Assembly (NCBI GenBank): GCA_019358835.1
Contig: JAHHIH010000012.1
Span: 62,001 to 126,000, forward strand
Length of the DNA stretch: 64,000 nucleotides
Source of the DNA: Tildeniella torsiva UHER 1998/13D
Lineage (GTDB): Bacteria; Cyanobacteriota; Cyanobacteriia; Phormidesmidales; Phormidesmidaceae
Direction: 5' to 3'
This document shows positions 27,069-35,499 of this stretch, one piece after another (positions within the stretch are counted from its first letter, which is position 1; every line of letters begins with the position of its first letter). The translations under genes were made by a program, and so were the position numbers. A model generated the notes under the pieces. The model did no database searches, was not told where the DNA came from, and saw only the letters and a program-made list of their open reading frames with translations.

Positions 27069-27491
27069 ATGACTGAAAACCCAAATTTGAAAGAATCAGG
27101 CGCAGTGAATATAGACCCTGCAGCACTTCTTGGAGTTGTCCTAGCTGGTGCTTTAACTACAGCATTTGCTGATGATAGTCCTTACAACTGGGCAGGCTTA
27201 GCTATTGGTGTAACACTGCTTTTGGTGCTTCATGCTTTTGACTCAAAGAGCGATATCAAGATGCAAAAAAGTGCTAATAATTGGCTCAAAAAAGTGGTTT
27301 GTTATTTCACCTTTGGTGCGGTTTGGTCTCTTTGCTTTATGCTTATTGCTGGCCCCCTTCTCGAGCTTAATGCGGGTACGTTGGGTAAAGGAAAAACGGG
27401 GGTTACCGATATAAATTATCTCATTGTTTGGGCCATGGCAACTTTAATTGTTTCTTGTCTCCGATTTAAGCGACAACTGCCCTGGAAATAA
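27069..27491 (+). CDS. Hypothetical membrane protein
   Basis: About 140 residues with four hydrophobic segments (DPAALLGVVLAGALTTAFA; WAGLAIGVTLLLVLHAF; VVCYFTFGAVWSLCFMLIAGPLL; YLIVWAMATLIVSCL) and a short basic C-terminus. I do not recognise a family. Codon use and composition are more AT-rich than most of the window, like the following oxidoreductase gene, which may indicate transfer. An upstream in-frame ATG at 27036 would add 11 residues; the ATG at 27069 starts at the natural hydrophilic lead. Function unknown. Confidence 0.6.
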   Translation: MTENPNLKESGAVNIDPAALLGVVLAGALTTAFADDSPYNWAGLAIGVTLLLVLHAFDSKSDIKMQKSANNWLKKVVCYFTFGAVWSLCFMLIAGPLLELNAGTLGKGKTGVTDINYLIVWAMATLIVSCLRFKRQLPWK

Positions 27492-27827
27492 ACGACGCTA
27501 GACAAGACGCAGAAAGTACAATCCTAGTTGAAGTGCATTGAAAAGATCCGATAGCACGCTAGATGTGTTGAAAACTAGACACCCATTGAAGGGAAAAAGT
27601 GTGTCAACCAATCTCTTTAGCGATGGTGAGTGATTAACTGCTTTCAACTAGCCATTTTGCACCTATCCCAAAGGTGGGCGATCAGACTCCCAACTTCTCT
27701 GCCTCACTTAATGCTGCAATTTTGTTTTACTCATATCGATCGCCGCTCTCCATACCATCAGATTTGGCAAATCCATCGTACGGAAGATTGTGGTGAACTA
27801 CACTAAAGCTACCGTTGAGGAGTATTG
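27492..27827. other. 336-bp intergenic region
   Basis: AT-richer than average. It carries one copy of a 45-bp element (about 27650-27700) that recurs at about 29850-29898. No gene was seen; a promoter for the downstream oxidoreductase is expected here. Confidence 0.5.
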
Positions 27828-28808
27828 ATGAAAGCGATCGCATGTACAGAATATGGATCACCTGAAGTTCTTCAGCTAAAGGAGGTAGAGAAACCTACCC
27901 CTAAAGAAAATGAAGTTCTGATTAAAATTTATGCAACAACCGTTACTTCGGCAGACATCCGCATCCGCAGGGCTGACCCATTTGGCGTCAGATTGTTCTA
28001 TGGCCTCAGAAACCCCAAAAAGAACACAATACTGGGTGCTGAACTCGCTGGAGAAATTGAGGCGATCGGTAAGAATGTAAAGCAATTCAACATTGGCGAT
28101 CAGGTGTTCGCTGGGGCAGGAACCAACTTTGGTGCTAATGCCGAGTACATTTGCCTGCCTGAAGCAGCGGCCGTTGTGCTAAAGCCGATCAATATGACCT
28201 ATGAGGAAGCTGCTGCTGTGCCTTTTGGGGGAACAACTGCATTGATTTTCCTGCAAAATAAAGGAAAGATTCAAAAAGGACAAAGCGTTTTGATCTACGG
28301 AGCTTCCGGATCTCTAGGTACAGCCGCTGTGCAACTTGCCAAGTTCTTTGGGGCAGATATTACCGGGGTCTGTAGTACAGCAAAGATAGAGTTAGTGAAA
28401 TCCCTGGGAGCCGACGAGGTTATTGACTACACCAGAGAAGACTTTACCAAAAGCGGCAAGACCTACGATATTATTTTTGACACAACAGGCAAGAGTTCGT
28501 TTTCAGGCTGTTTAAAGTCACTCAAGCAAAATGGAATCTATCTCAGAGCTGTTCACATAGACTTGGTCTCAATACTTCGAGGACTGTGGGTTTCAATGAC
28601 AACCAGTCAGAAAGTCATTGGTGGGGTAGCGATCGAGCGAAAAGAAGACCTAATTTTCCTCAAAGAGCTAATTGAGGCAGGGAAATTCAAAACGGTCGTA
28701 GATCGGTTTTATTCGCTGGAACAAACAGCTGATGCTCACAGATATATCGAACAAGGACTCAAGAAAGGAAATGTAGTCATCACCGTGAAACACAGCAACA
28801 AAGCCTAA
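27828..28808 (+). CDS. NAD(P)-dependent medium-chain oxidoreductase, quinone-reductase type
   Basis: 326 residues. The N-terminal GroES-like domain ([17 protein letters not shown]) and Rossmann domain ([19 protein letters not shown]) define the MDR superfamily. The catalytic zinc cysteines and structural four-cysteine lobe of alcohol dehydrogenases are absent, placing it with quinone oxidoreductases and related zinc-free reductases. It probably reduces an activated C=C or quinone with NADPH; substrate unknown. GAGGAG lies just upstream of the ATG (27828, directly after a TTG). It is AT-rich relative to the window and lies in a patch with an unrecognised membrane protein, which suggests acquisition. 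Confidence 0.85.
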   Translation: MKAIACTEYGSPEVLQLKEVEKPTPKENEVLIKIYATTVTSADIRIRRADPFGVRLFYGLRNPKKNTILGAELAGEIEAIGKNVKQFNIGDQVFAGAGTNFGANAEYICLPEAAAVVLKPINMTYEEAAAVPFGGTTALIFLQNKGKIQKGQSVLIYGASGSLGTAAVQLAKFFGADITGVCSTAKIELVKSLGADEVIDYTREDFTKSGKTYDIIFDTTGKSSFSGCLKSLKQNGIYLRAVHIDLVSILRGLWVSMTTSQKVIGGVAIERKEDLIFLKELIEAGKFKTVVDRFYSLEQTADAHRYIEQGLKKGNVVITVKHSNKA

Positions 28809-29036
28809 CAATCGCACTGCGCCAAATCTTCACACCACGTCCACAAGGCCCGCTGGTTCCGTTGCGCCCATTATGCCAATCATCAATTTTTGTGTTGAGA
28901 TTGGTGACCTGTTGTGCCGTTCCCTTTCACACTGGCCCCCGTCCTGCTCTACCCCTTACTTTCTAGACCTACAACATAAACAGCCTCCAGTAGAGCAAGA
29001 TACGATAGAAGCAGACTCTGGGAGATGTGGCTCACC

Positions 29037-29315
29037 ATGCAAATTACCCTCGATTTGCCCGATGAACTGGCTCAGCACTTTAACTCCGAGCACTTGGCCC
29101 GTGAAATTTTAGAAGCCCTCGTAGCCCATGCCTACCAGGTCGAAAAAATTACTAGCGCTGAAGTCGGGCGCATTTTAGGTCTACCCTCTCGCTGGGCCAT
29201 TGATGCCTTTTTGAAACAGCACAACGCCGATCTTCACTACGACACGGCTGATTTAGAGCGCGATCGCGCCACCCTGCGCCAGCTCCGCCAGCAACAGCCT
29301 TCCAACAACCTATGA
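29037..29315 (+). CDS. UPF0175-family antitoxin
   Basis: 92 residues. It begins MQITLDLPDELAQHF, then LAREILEALVAHAYQVEKITSAEVGRILGLPSRWAIDAFLKQHNADLHY, the compact helical UPF0175 fold with its typical IT-x-x-x-x-G-x-x-LG-x-x-x-R-x-x-x-x-x-FL motif. These proteins pair with DUF3368 PIN-type toxins. The stop overlaps the next ATG by 4 bp (ATGA), typical of toxin-antitoxin operons. An ATG four codons earlier (29025) is possible, but family alignment favours this one. It probably neutralises the adjacent nuclease and represses the operon. Confidence 0.85.
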   Translation: MQITLDLPDELAQHFNSEHLAREILEALVAHAYQVEKITSAEVGRILGLPSRWAIDAFLKQHNADLHYDTADLERDRATLRQLRQQQPSNNL

Positions 29316-29791
29316 TTGTTGTTGCCGACACCTCCCCTATCCACTATCTTCTGCTCATTGGCCAAATCGACCTGCTCCCCCGATTGTTTGGGCAAATCAT
29401 CATTCCCGATGCCGTACGCGATGAAATGCTCGATCCAGGCGCTCCCGTTGTTCTTCAACAGTGGATCGCCAAGCCACAGCCTTGGCTCGTCGTGCAAACC
29501 ATCATTGTCACCGATGAAACCCTCAACGCCCTTGACCGAGGCGAACAGGCCGCCATTACTCTGGCTCAAACTTGGCCAGCAGATCTCCTGATTATTGATG
29601 AACGCAGGGGAAGGCGGGCGGCAAGCGATCGCGGGTTATCCCTGATCGGCACCCTGGGTATCTTAGACGACGCGGCGAGTCAAGGTTGGCTTGATCTTGC
29701 AGACGCGATCGCTCAACTGCAACAAACGAATTTCCGTATTTCCCGTCAAATTATCGAGAGATTGCTGCGAAAAGAGGTCAATGACCAGTGA
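29312..29791 (+). CDS. DUF3368 PIN-like toxin
   Basis: 159 residues. VVADTSPIHYLL gives the first acidic residue of the PIN fold (D6), followed by IPDAVRDEML (E38 region), ALDRGEQAAITLA and LLIIDERRGRRAA. This set of acidic residues would coordinate metal for RNA cleavage in PIN nucleases. DUF3368 proteins are the usual partners of UPF0175 antitoxins, and the 4-bp overlap confirms the pairing. The frame is full length with no damage, so the module looks intact. RNase activity is expected from the family, not shown here. Confidence 0.86.
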   Translation: MIVVADTSPIHYLLLIGQIDLLPRLFGQIIIPDAVRDEMLDPGAPVVLQQWIAKPQPWLVVQTIIVTDETLNALDRGEQAAITLAQTWPADLLIIDERRGRRAASDRGLSLIGTLGILDDAASQGWLDLADAIAQLQQTNFRISRQIIERLLRKEVNDQ

Positions 29792-29909
29792 AGCAATCCT
29801 AGAGTTCAGCAGATGCACAACTAGCCCGTTGGCCCGTTGTGATTATCCTTTCTGCACCTGTCCCAAGGGTGGGCGATAATACCCTCGGTTTCTCTGCCCC
29901 CAACCGCCC

Positions 29910-30860
29910 ATGCTCAACTACGTGCGATCGCGCTTCCTCCCCTACCTGCGCACCCAGGTTCTGCCCTCCAAACCCGCCCAGCTGCTGATTCAAACCTGGC
30001 TCAAGTGGGATCGCGACAACGTCCCCGGCATGGCGGCGGCGCTGTCATACTACGCGCTGTTCTCCCTGTTTCCGCTGCTGTTGGTGGTGCTGAGCATCAT
30101 CGGGGCGCTGGTGGGGCCAAACACCGAAGTATTTGAGGCCATTGAGGATGTGATTGTGCGCTACCTGCCCCCCGAAGTGCACGACCTGATCAAAGACACC
30201 ATCATCGCCCTCAACGAAAACAGCGTCGGGGCAGGGCTGATTGGCTTTGGCATTTTGATGTTTGCCGCCAGCACTATCTTTGCCATCCTCAAGCGATCGG
30301 TGAACAAAATTTGGGAATCCCCCAGTCGGGTTAGCGAAGCCGGGTCGCCCGCTCGTATGGCGCTCTTTTTTGTGGTCAACAAACTGTCGGCCTTTGTGCT
30401 GGTGCTGGCTACGGCGCTGCTGCTGCTGGCCTCGCTGCTGTCAGAAATTGTTATCAAGATCATTCTCACCCTGGTGAATACCTTTCAAGAAACCTTCGAC
30501 TTTCTCACCATTGACGAAGTCATTTTGAGCAAAAGCTTGCAGGCGGGCTGGTCATTTTTTGCCCTGGGGGTCGCGATCGCTGGCCTGTTCCGCATCCTCC
30601 CCAGCATCAAACTCTCCTGGCGCGACATCTGGCCCGGTGCGCTGCTCACCACTCTGCTGCTGGCGGGGTTGCAGTGGCTGGTTAGCAACAGCGTGATTAG
30701 CCTGGGCAGCCGCTTCGTCTCCTACGGCGTGATCGGCAGCGTAATGATCTTGATGCTGTGGATTTTTCTCGCCTGCCAAATTTTCTTTGCGGGCTGCGAA
30801 TTTTCGTTTGTTTACGCCCACTTGTTTGGCACCAAGCGCCGAGCCGCCCGGTTTGGCTAG
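29910..30860 (+). CDS. YihY/UPF0761 family membrane protein
   Basis: 316 residues with about six membrane helices. The family hallmark near the N-terminus is W-x-x-DNVPGMAAALSYYALFSLFPLLLVV, followed by a conserved KRSVNKIWE loop and the C-terminal GALLTTLLLAGLQWLVS and GSVMILMLWIFLACQIFFAGCEF helices. Members were once annotated as ribonuclease BN or BrkB and are now regarded as integral membrane proteins of unknown transport or envelope function. It follows the toxin gene by 118 bp, which includes a copy of a dispersed 45-bp element, so it probably has its own promoter. Confidence 0.9.
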   Translation: MLNYVRSRFLPYLRTQVLPSKPAQLLIQTWLKWDRDNVPGMAAALSYYALFSLFPLLLVVLSIIGALVGPNTEVFEAIEDVIVRYLPPEVHDLIKDTIIALNENSVGAGLIGFGILMFAASTIFAILKRSVNKIWESPSRVSEAGSPARMALFFVVNKLSAFVLVLATALLLLASLLSEIVIKIILTLVNTFQETFDFLTIDEVILSKSLQAGWSFFALGVAIAGLFRILPSIKLSWRDIWPGALLTTLLLAGLQWLVSNSVISLGSRFVSYGVIGSVMILMLWIFLACQIFFAGCEFSFVYAHLFGTKRRAARFG

Positions 30861-30936
30861 TAGGGTAGGGGGACGACCTACTGAGCCACCGCTACCGTAG
30901 GTACTAGAGAGAAGACTTAACCCAACAGAGGTTGAT

Positions 30937-31572
30937 ATGCCTGATTTAGCAACGCTTAGTCTGTTTTTTACCGCCGCTTTTATTCTCAGCATTACGCCAG
31001 GGCCGGGCATTCTCTACACGCTGGCTCGCAGCCTCAACGGCGGCAAATCTGAGGGCATGGCGTCGGCCTTGGGCCTGTTTCTTGGGGGGCTGGTGCATGT
31101 TTTCGCCGCCGCTGTCGGTATTTCTAGTCTGCTGATGACCTCTGCGGTGGCATTCACCCTGGTGAAATACGCCGGAGCAGCTTACCTAATTTATCTGGGG
31201 CTGCGCACTTTGCTGAGTCAAGATACGCTACTCGTCAATGCGGATGCCGTTGTGCCGCCGTCCCGTCGAGGCAGCGCGATTTATCAGGGTGTAGTGACTG
31301 AAGTGCTCAATCCTAAGACGGCGCTGTTTTTCCTGGCCTTTATTCCGCAGTTTATCAATATTGAAAGCGGCACTGTTTTGACTCAATTTTTAGTGTTGGG
31401 TCTGATTACCAATTTTCTGAATCTGGCTGTGGATGTTTTTGTTGCGTCTTTTGCCGGGCCGCTGGGGCAAAGGCTGCGGACGAGCAGCAGCTTTAGACGC
31501 GGTCAGCGCATTACGTCGGGCTGCACCATGATTGGTCTGGGCGCCTATGTTGCAGTTGCCGATCAACACTAG
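30937..31572 (+). CDS. LysE/RhtB-family amino-acid exporter
   Basis: 211 residues and about six transmembrane helices, standard for the family. The signature lies near the N-terminus, FILSITPGPGILYTLARSLNGGKSEG, followed by GAAYLIYLGLRTLL and GVVTEVLNPKTALFFLAFIPQF. Members export amino acids such as lysine, threonine or homoserine lactones by proton antiport; the substrate cannot be read from the sequence. A GAGG-like Shine-Dalgarno precedes the ATG. The spacing of 76 bp from yihY and 66 bp to the next gene allows a loose operon. Confidence 0.9.
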   Translation: MPDLATLSLFFTAAFILSITPGPGILYTLARSLNGGKSEGMASALGLFLGGLVHVFAAAVGISSLLMTSAVAFTLVKYAGAAYLIYLGLRTLLSQDTLLVNADAVVPPSRRGSAIYQGVVTEVLNPKTALFFLAFIPQFINIESGTVLTQFLVLGLITNFLNLAVDVFVASFAGPLGQRLRTSSSFRRGQRITSGCTMIGLGAYVAVADQH

Positions 31573-31638
31573 TGGACTGGGCAGTCAGCCATGCCGTCGG
31601 GGCGCATGCTGGGCGAACTAACCGAGGGATAACGTCTA

Positions 31639-32196
31639 ATGGTGAGCTTGAGATTAGTACTGATCGGGTTGAGCCTGGGGCTGCTGTCGGCCTGCGCGAC
31701 GCAAACCCCGGCGACGAGCCCTGCGCCCACGGTGCCTGCCCAAGAGCGGTTTAGCGATCGCCCCGGCGTCACCGTCCTCGCCGCTGCCCCAGCCACCGCA
31801 GTGCAGGGGCAAACCCTCTACGTGCCGGTGTATTCCGAAATTTTTGACTCCGAGGCCGATCGCACCTTTCAGCTGACCGTGACCCTGAGTTTGCGCAACA
31901 GCGATCGCAGCCAGCCCATCACCATTACCACGCTGGATTATTACAATTCGGGGGGCGATCGCATTGTCACCTACCTCGACGAGCCCATCCAGCTTGGCCC
32001 CCTCGCCTCCACCGAAGTCGTCGTTGACCGCACCAATGTGTCTGGCGGTGTGGGGGCCAACTTCATCGTCGCCTGGCAATCCGTCGTCCCCGTCAGCGAC
32101 CCCGTCATTGAAGCGGTGATGATCAGCACCGCCTCCCAGCAGGGCGTGTCTTTCACCAGCCCCGCCCGCGTGATTGAAGACTTGCCAGCACAGTAA
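31639..32196 (+). CDS. DUF3124 lipoprotein
   Basis: 185 residues. The N-terminus VLIGLSLGLLSAC is a lipoprotein signal with lipobox LSAC (lipidated cysteine at residue 19), then a Pro/Thr linker. The mature domain (about 50-182) includes TLYVPVYSEIFDSEADRTFQLTVTLSLRNSD and TLDYYNSGGD, matching DUF3124, a small beta-rich family of unknown function. It is likely anchored to a membrane facing the periplasm. Neighbours give no pathway. Confidence 0.83.
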   Translation: MVSLRLVLIGLSLGLLSACATQTPATSPAPTVPAQERFSDRPGVTVLAAAPATAVQGQTLYVPVYSEIFDSEADRTFQLTVTLSLRNSDRSQPITITTLDYYNSGGDRIVTYLDEPIQLGPLASTEVVVDRTNVSGGVGANFIVAWQSVVPVSDPVIEAVMISTASQQGVSFTSPARVIEDLPAQ

Positions 32197-32240
32197 CCTG
32201 AACTAGCCCACCAGCAATCCTAACGCCACGATCTCTAGCC

Positions 32241-32750
32241 ATGCTAACCATACGGTGCCAACTCACTGCCGACGACTATGTTAAAGCTCAGTATTTACAC
32301 ATTCGACCTAGCCCCTGGGTTAAGTACCTGGCCCTTGGTTTGCTAGGGCTGAGTCTTGTCGTGTTAGTTAGCGGCACCCTTTCCCCATTTCTACTCACTA
32401 ATCTTTTAATTGCGGCTTTACCCATATTATTTTTCGGAATTATTTATGGGTTTATCTTGGTGGTGATTGTGCCTAGCAAAACTCGTCGGGTCTTTGCCCA
32501 GCAAAAGTCTCTCCAGGCTCAGTACGAGATTGTGATTTCTCCAGATACCATTGAAACGACTTCAGAACAGGGCAACTCTAGGATGGCGATCGCCGATTTT
32601 TACAAATACAAAGTCGGCAAAGATTTAGTGCTTTTGTATCAATCCCAAGCGCTCTTTCACATGTTTCCGCGTCGTGTTTTTGACTCTGAGACAGACTTCA
32701 AGCAGTTTCTAACCTATCTAGAAGCCAACCTAGGTCATCCCCGCAATTAA
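32241..32750 (+). CDS. YcxB-like membrane protein
   Basis: 169 residues with two adjacent membrane helices (about 28-48 and 52-75) and a soluble C-terminal domain including VISPDTIETTSEQGNSRMAIADFYKYKVGKDLVLLYQSQALFHMFPRRVF. That domain matches the YcxB-like family, in which a cytoplasmic PH-like fold follows a helical hairpin. Function is unknown for the family. It is separated from the flanking genes by short gaps on the same strand. Confidence 0.78.
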   Translation: MLTIRCQLTADDYVKAQYLHIRPSPWVKYLALGLLGLSLVVLVSGTLSPFLLTNLLIAALPILFFGIIYGFILVVIVPSKTRRVFAQQKSLQAQYEIVISPDTIETTSEQGNSRMAIADFYKYKVGKDLVLLYQSQALFHMFPRRVFDSETDFKQFLTYLEANLGHPRN

Positions 32751-32807
32751 GTCAGGGATGGGCCCGGCATAATAGGTCTAGCTTCACTACCTACCCCATT
32801 TCCTGCT

Positions 32808-33890
32808 ATGGCGACCATTCACCCCTCCGTTGACTTCCGCTCCGACACCGTCACCTGGCCCACCCCCGCTATGGTCGAGGCCATGGCCACCGCCGAACTG
32901 GGGGATGACGTCTACGGCGAAGACCCCACCGTCAACGAGCTAGAAACCTTGGCCGCCACCCTGCTGGGCAAAGAGGCCGGGCTGTTTGTCACCAGCGGTA
33001 CCCAGGGCAACCTGATCGCCGCCCTCACCCACGCCCAGCGCGGCGACGAAGCCATCCTCGGCGAAGACGCCCACACCTTCTGCTGGGAGGCCGGGGGAAT
33101 TGCCGTGCTCGGCGGCATTACCACTCGCCCGCTGCCCACCGACAGCCGGGGCCGGATGGCGATCGATCAAATTAAAGCGGCAATTCGAGTGGATAATCCC
33201 CACCTGCCCCACAGCCGGTTGATATTGCTAGAGAACAGTTCTGGCGGCAACAATGGCGCGGCGATCGAGCCAGAGTATTTCGCGGCGATCGGCACCCTGG
33301 CCCAGGCGCATCAGCTCAAGGTGCATCTGGATGGGGCACGCCTATTCAACGCTGTCACCGCCCTAGGAGTTGACCCGACCGCGATTACGGCCCATGTCGA
33401 TTCGGTGAGCGTGTGCCTGAGCAAAGGGCTCTGTGCCCCGGTGGGTTCCCTGCTGGTGGGCAGCGAGGCCTTTATTCACCAGGCCCGCCGCCACCGCAAG
33501 CTGCTGGGGGGCGGCATGCGCCAGGCCGGGGGGCTGGCGGCAGCGGGCATTATTGCCCTCAAGACCATGACCCAGCGCTTGCAGACCGACCACGACAACG
33601 CCCAGGCCCTGGCCCAGGGGTTGGCGACGATTCCAGGCATTGCGATCGACCCGGCGGTGGTTGAAACCAACATGGTGTTTTTTGACCTGGCCGAGGGCGT
33701 GGCGATTTCTCCAGAAGACCTGATCAAGGCGCTGAAGGTTGAGTATGGGCTGCATATTGGTGGATATGGCGATTCCCGAAGGGATCGCTGCGCGAATCGC
33801 ACCCTGCGAGCCGTCACCCACTACTGGATTGAGCCACCCCAGGTCGAGCGGCTTATATCAGCCCTGCGCACCATTCTGACTCGACCTTGA
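32808..33890 (+). CDS. ltaE: Low-specificity L-threonine aldolase
   Basis: 360 residues, fold-type I PLP enzyme. VDFRSDTVTWPTPAMVEAMATAELGDDVYGEDPTV is the family N-terminal signature. KVHLDGARLFNA carries the PLP-contacting aspartate, and SVSVCLSKGLCAPVGSLLVG carries the Schiff-base lysine. It cleaves threonine and allo-threonine to glycine and acetaldehyde. Full length, intact, and apparently monocistronic; glycine supply or photorespiratory C2 metabolism is a plausible context, but no neighbour proves it. Confidence 0.92.
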   Translation: MATIHPSVDFRSDTVTWPTPAMVEAMATAELGDDVYGEDPTVNELETLAATLLGKEAGLFVTSGTQGNLIAALTHAQRGDEAILGEDAHTFCWEAGGIAVLGGITTRPLPTDSRGRMAIDQIKAAIRVDNPHLPHSRLILLENSSGGNNGAAIEPEYFAAIGTLAQAHQLKVHLDGARLFNAVTALGVDPTAITAHVDSVSVCLSKGLCAPVGSLLVGSEAFIHQARRHRKLLGGGMRQAGGLAAAGIIALKTMTQRLQTDHDNAQALAQGLATIPGIAIDPAVVETNMVFFDLAEGVAISPEDLIKALKVEYGLHIGGYGDSRRDRCANRTLRAVTHYWIEPPQVERLISALRTILTRP

Positions 33891-34064
33891 TTCCAGCAGC
33901 AGGACAATTGGCGACGAGGGTGTAGGGTTTAAGGAGCGTGACGCAGCCACCCTCTGGCTTTAGTTATGGAGGGATCCGGCTGTGGCGATCGCGCTGCTGG
34001 TTGCGCTGCACCCCAGACCTGGATACACTTAAGCCCAGCAAACCGACCCTTACCCAGCCGCCTT

Positions 34065-34685
34065 ATGGAATGGCATGTGACCGATGCCCAAAGCCTGCGA
34101 GTGATCGATTCCGAAATTGGCGACCACAGCTTCTCGCCGTCGGAATACGAAATTGTGCGCCGGGTAATCTACGCCACCGCAGACTTTGACTTTAAAGACC
34201 ACATCCATTTCTCTGACCAGGCGCTGCAGTCGGGGGCCGCAGCTCTAGCGGCCCGCACCACCATCATTGTCGATGTGCCCATGGTGCAGGTGGGCATTAC
34301 CCCCTGCATTCAGCAGACCTTTGCCAACCCCGTCTATTGCAGCATGGATGCCCTGACCCGGCCCCAGAAGGGCAAAAGCCAGGCATCTTGGGGAGTCGAA
34401 ACCCTGGCCCAGCGCTACCCCGAAGGCATTTTTGTACTGGGAGCTTCTGAAGCAGCCCTCGCTACCCTGGTAGAACTGATCGACGCCGAGAAGGTGCGCC
34501 CGGCCCTGGTGGTGGCAACCCCCGCTGGGTTCATCAATACTGCGGTGGTCAAAGCTCGCCTGCAAGACACGATGGTGCCCCACGTGAGCATCAATGGCCG
34601 CAAGGGTAGCCCCGTGGTCGCCGCTGCGATCGTCAACGGCCTAGTAGACCTGGCCTGGCAGGCCTACGGCAAAGAGAATCCCTAG
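34065..34685 (+). CDS. cobH: Precorrin-8X methylmutase
   Basis: 206 residues. From MEWHVTDAQSLRVIDSEIGDHSFSPSEYEIVRRVIYATADFDF onward it matches CobH/CbiC, which moves the methyl group from C11 to C12 in precorrin-8X to form hydrogenobyrinate (or the cobalt analogue). Other family segments are VDVPMVQVGI and VATPAGFINTAVVKA with GRKGSPVVAAAIVNGL. The frame is open upstream to 33966, but the family starts at this ATG. No other cobalamin genes are in the window; cyanobacterial cob genes are commonly scattered. Confidence 0.93.
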   Translation: MEWHVTDAQSLRVIDSEIGDHSFSPSEYEIVRRVIYATADFDFKDHIHFSDQALQSGAAALAARTTIIVDVPMVQVGITPCIQQTFANPVYCSMDALTRPQKGKSQASWGVETLAQRYPEGIFVLGASEAALATLVELIDAEKVRPALVVATPAGFINTAVVKARLQDTMVPHVSINGRKGSPVVAAAIVNGLVDLAWQAYGKENP

Positions 34686-34782
34686 TGGCTGTGGGGGGTA
34701 GGATTCAAGGGAATGGCCTTCACCCTGTACCCCACAGACCTTCTGTAGTAGATCGCAAAGCCCTGCTAGCCCTCTCCCCAAA

Positions 34783-34808
34783 CCCCTCTCCCAAAATTGG
34801 GAGAGGGG
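34783..34808. repeat. Palindromic repeat CCCCTCTCCCAA...TTGGGAGAGGGG
   Basis: A perfect 12-bp-arm palindrome with a 2-nt centre lies between the convergent cobH and pentapeptide genes, preceded by an imperfect CCCTCTCCCC direct copy. The same core, CCCTCTCCCA/TGGGAGAGGG, forms the hairpin at 48046-48087, so it is a dispersed repeat that may also act as a terminator here. Confidence 0.65.
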
Positions 34809-34842
34809 CTTTGAGCCATTGACCTTTCCTCACAACCGCCGT

Positions 34843-35397
34843 TTAACAGTCGCGGTTCTCGATCGCACCGTCGGGCATAGTGGTATTGCAAAACAGCACC
34901 ATACTGCGGTTGACGCCGCGCAGATTAGCGCCCTTGAGGTTGGCCCCCTTCAGGTTGGCACTGCCGAGGGTGACGCTGAGCATGACCGCACCGCTGAGGT
35001 TAGCGTCGGTGAGGTCAGCATCGTTGAGGTTGGCCTGGGTCATTTCGACGTTAGAGAGGTCAGCCCCCGTCAGGTTTGCCCCAGGCAGGTTCGCACCGTT
35101 CATTTGGGCACCGACCAGGCGGGCACCGCTGAGGTTGGCCCCTTCCATGTCGCTGAGCATGAGGTTGGCGTTGCCCAGGTCTGCCCCCGCTAGATTAGCC
35201 CCGGTGAGCACCGCGATTTTGAGGTTGGCACCGCTGAGGTCGGTGTTGCTGAGGTCAGCCTCGTTGAGAATGCACACCTGGCACTTTTTGGTTTCGAGCA
35301 GCTTTTGCACATCATCGGGAATGGCGGCTTCGGCGGAGGCAAAGCTCAGGCTCCAGAACATGAGGGCGAGGGCCAGCATGGCTGTCAAGCGTTTCAT
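34843..35397 (-). CDS. Secreted pentapeptide-repeat protein
   Basis: 184 residues. A signal peptide (LTAMLALALMFWSLSFASAEA, cleavage near AEA-AI) is followed by PDDVQKLLETKKCQVCILNEADLS, then about 20 pentapeptide repeats (A(D/N)LxG-type) to residue 165. The tail is NRSMVLFCNTTMPDGAIENRDC. The CQVC motif and terminal cysteines suggest disulfides. Cyanobacterial proteins of this design act in the thylakoid lumen or periplasm; function unknown. The start at 35397 begins a normal signal peptide, whereas a TTG upstream would extend it unnaturally. Confidence 0.85.
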   Translation of the reverse strand: MKRLTAMLALALMFWSLSFASAEAAIPDDVQKLLETKKCQVCILNEADLSNTDLSGANLKIAVLTGANLAGADLGNANLMLSDMEGANLSGARLVGAQMNGANLPGANLTGADLSNVEMTQANLNDADLTDANLSGAVMLSVTLGSANLKGANLKGANLRGVNRSMVLFCNTTMPDGAIENRDC

Positions 35398-35499
35398 AGT
35401 CGGCAACAAGTCCTGTAAGGCGGGTCTTGGCTATTCTCCCATTCATTGGGCTACCTGGGGGGTACCCAAGTGGCTAAACCCAGGGCAACTCCCAGACGT

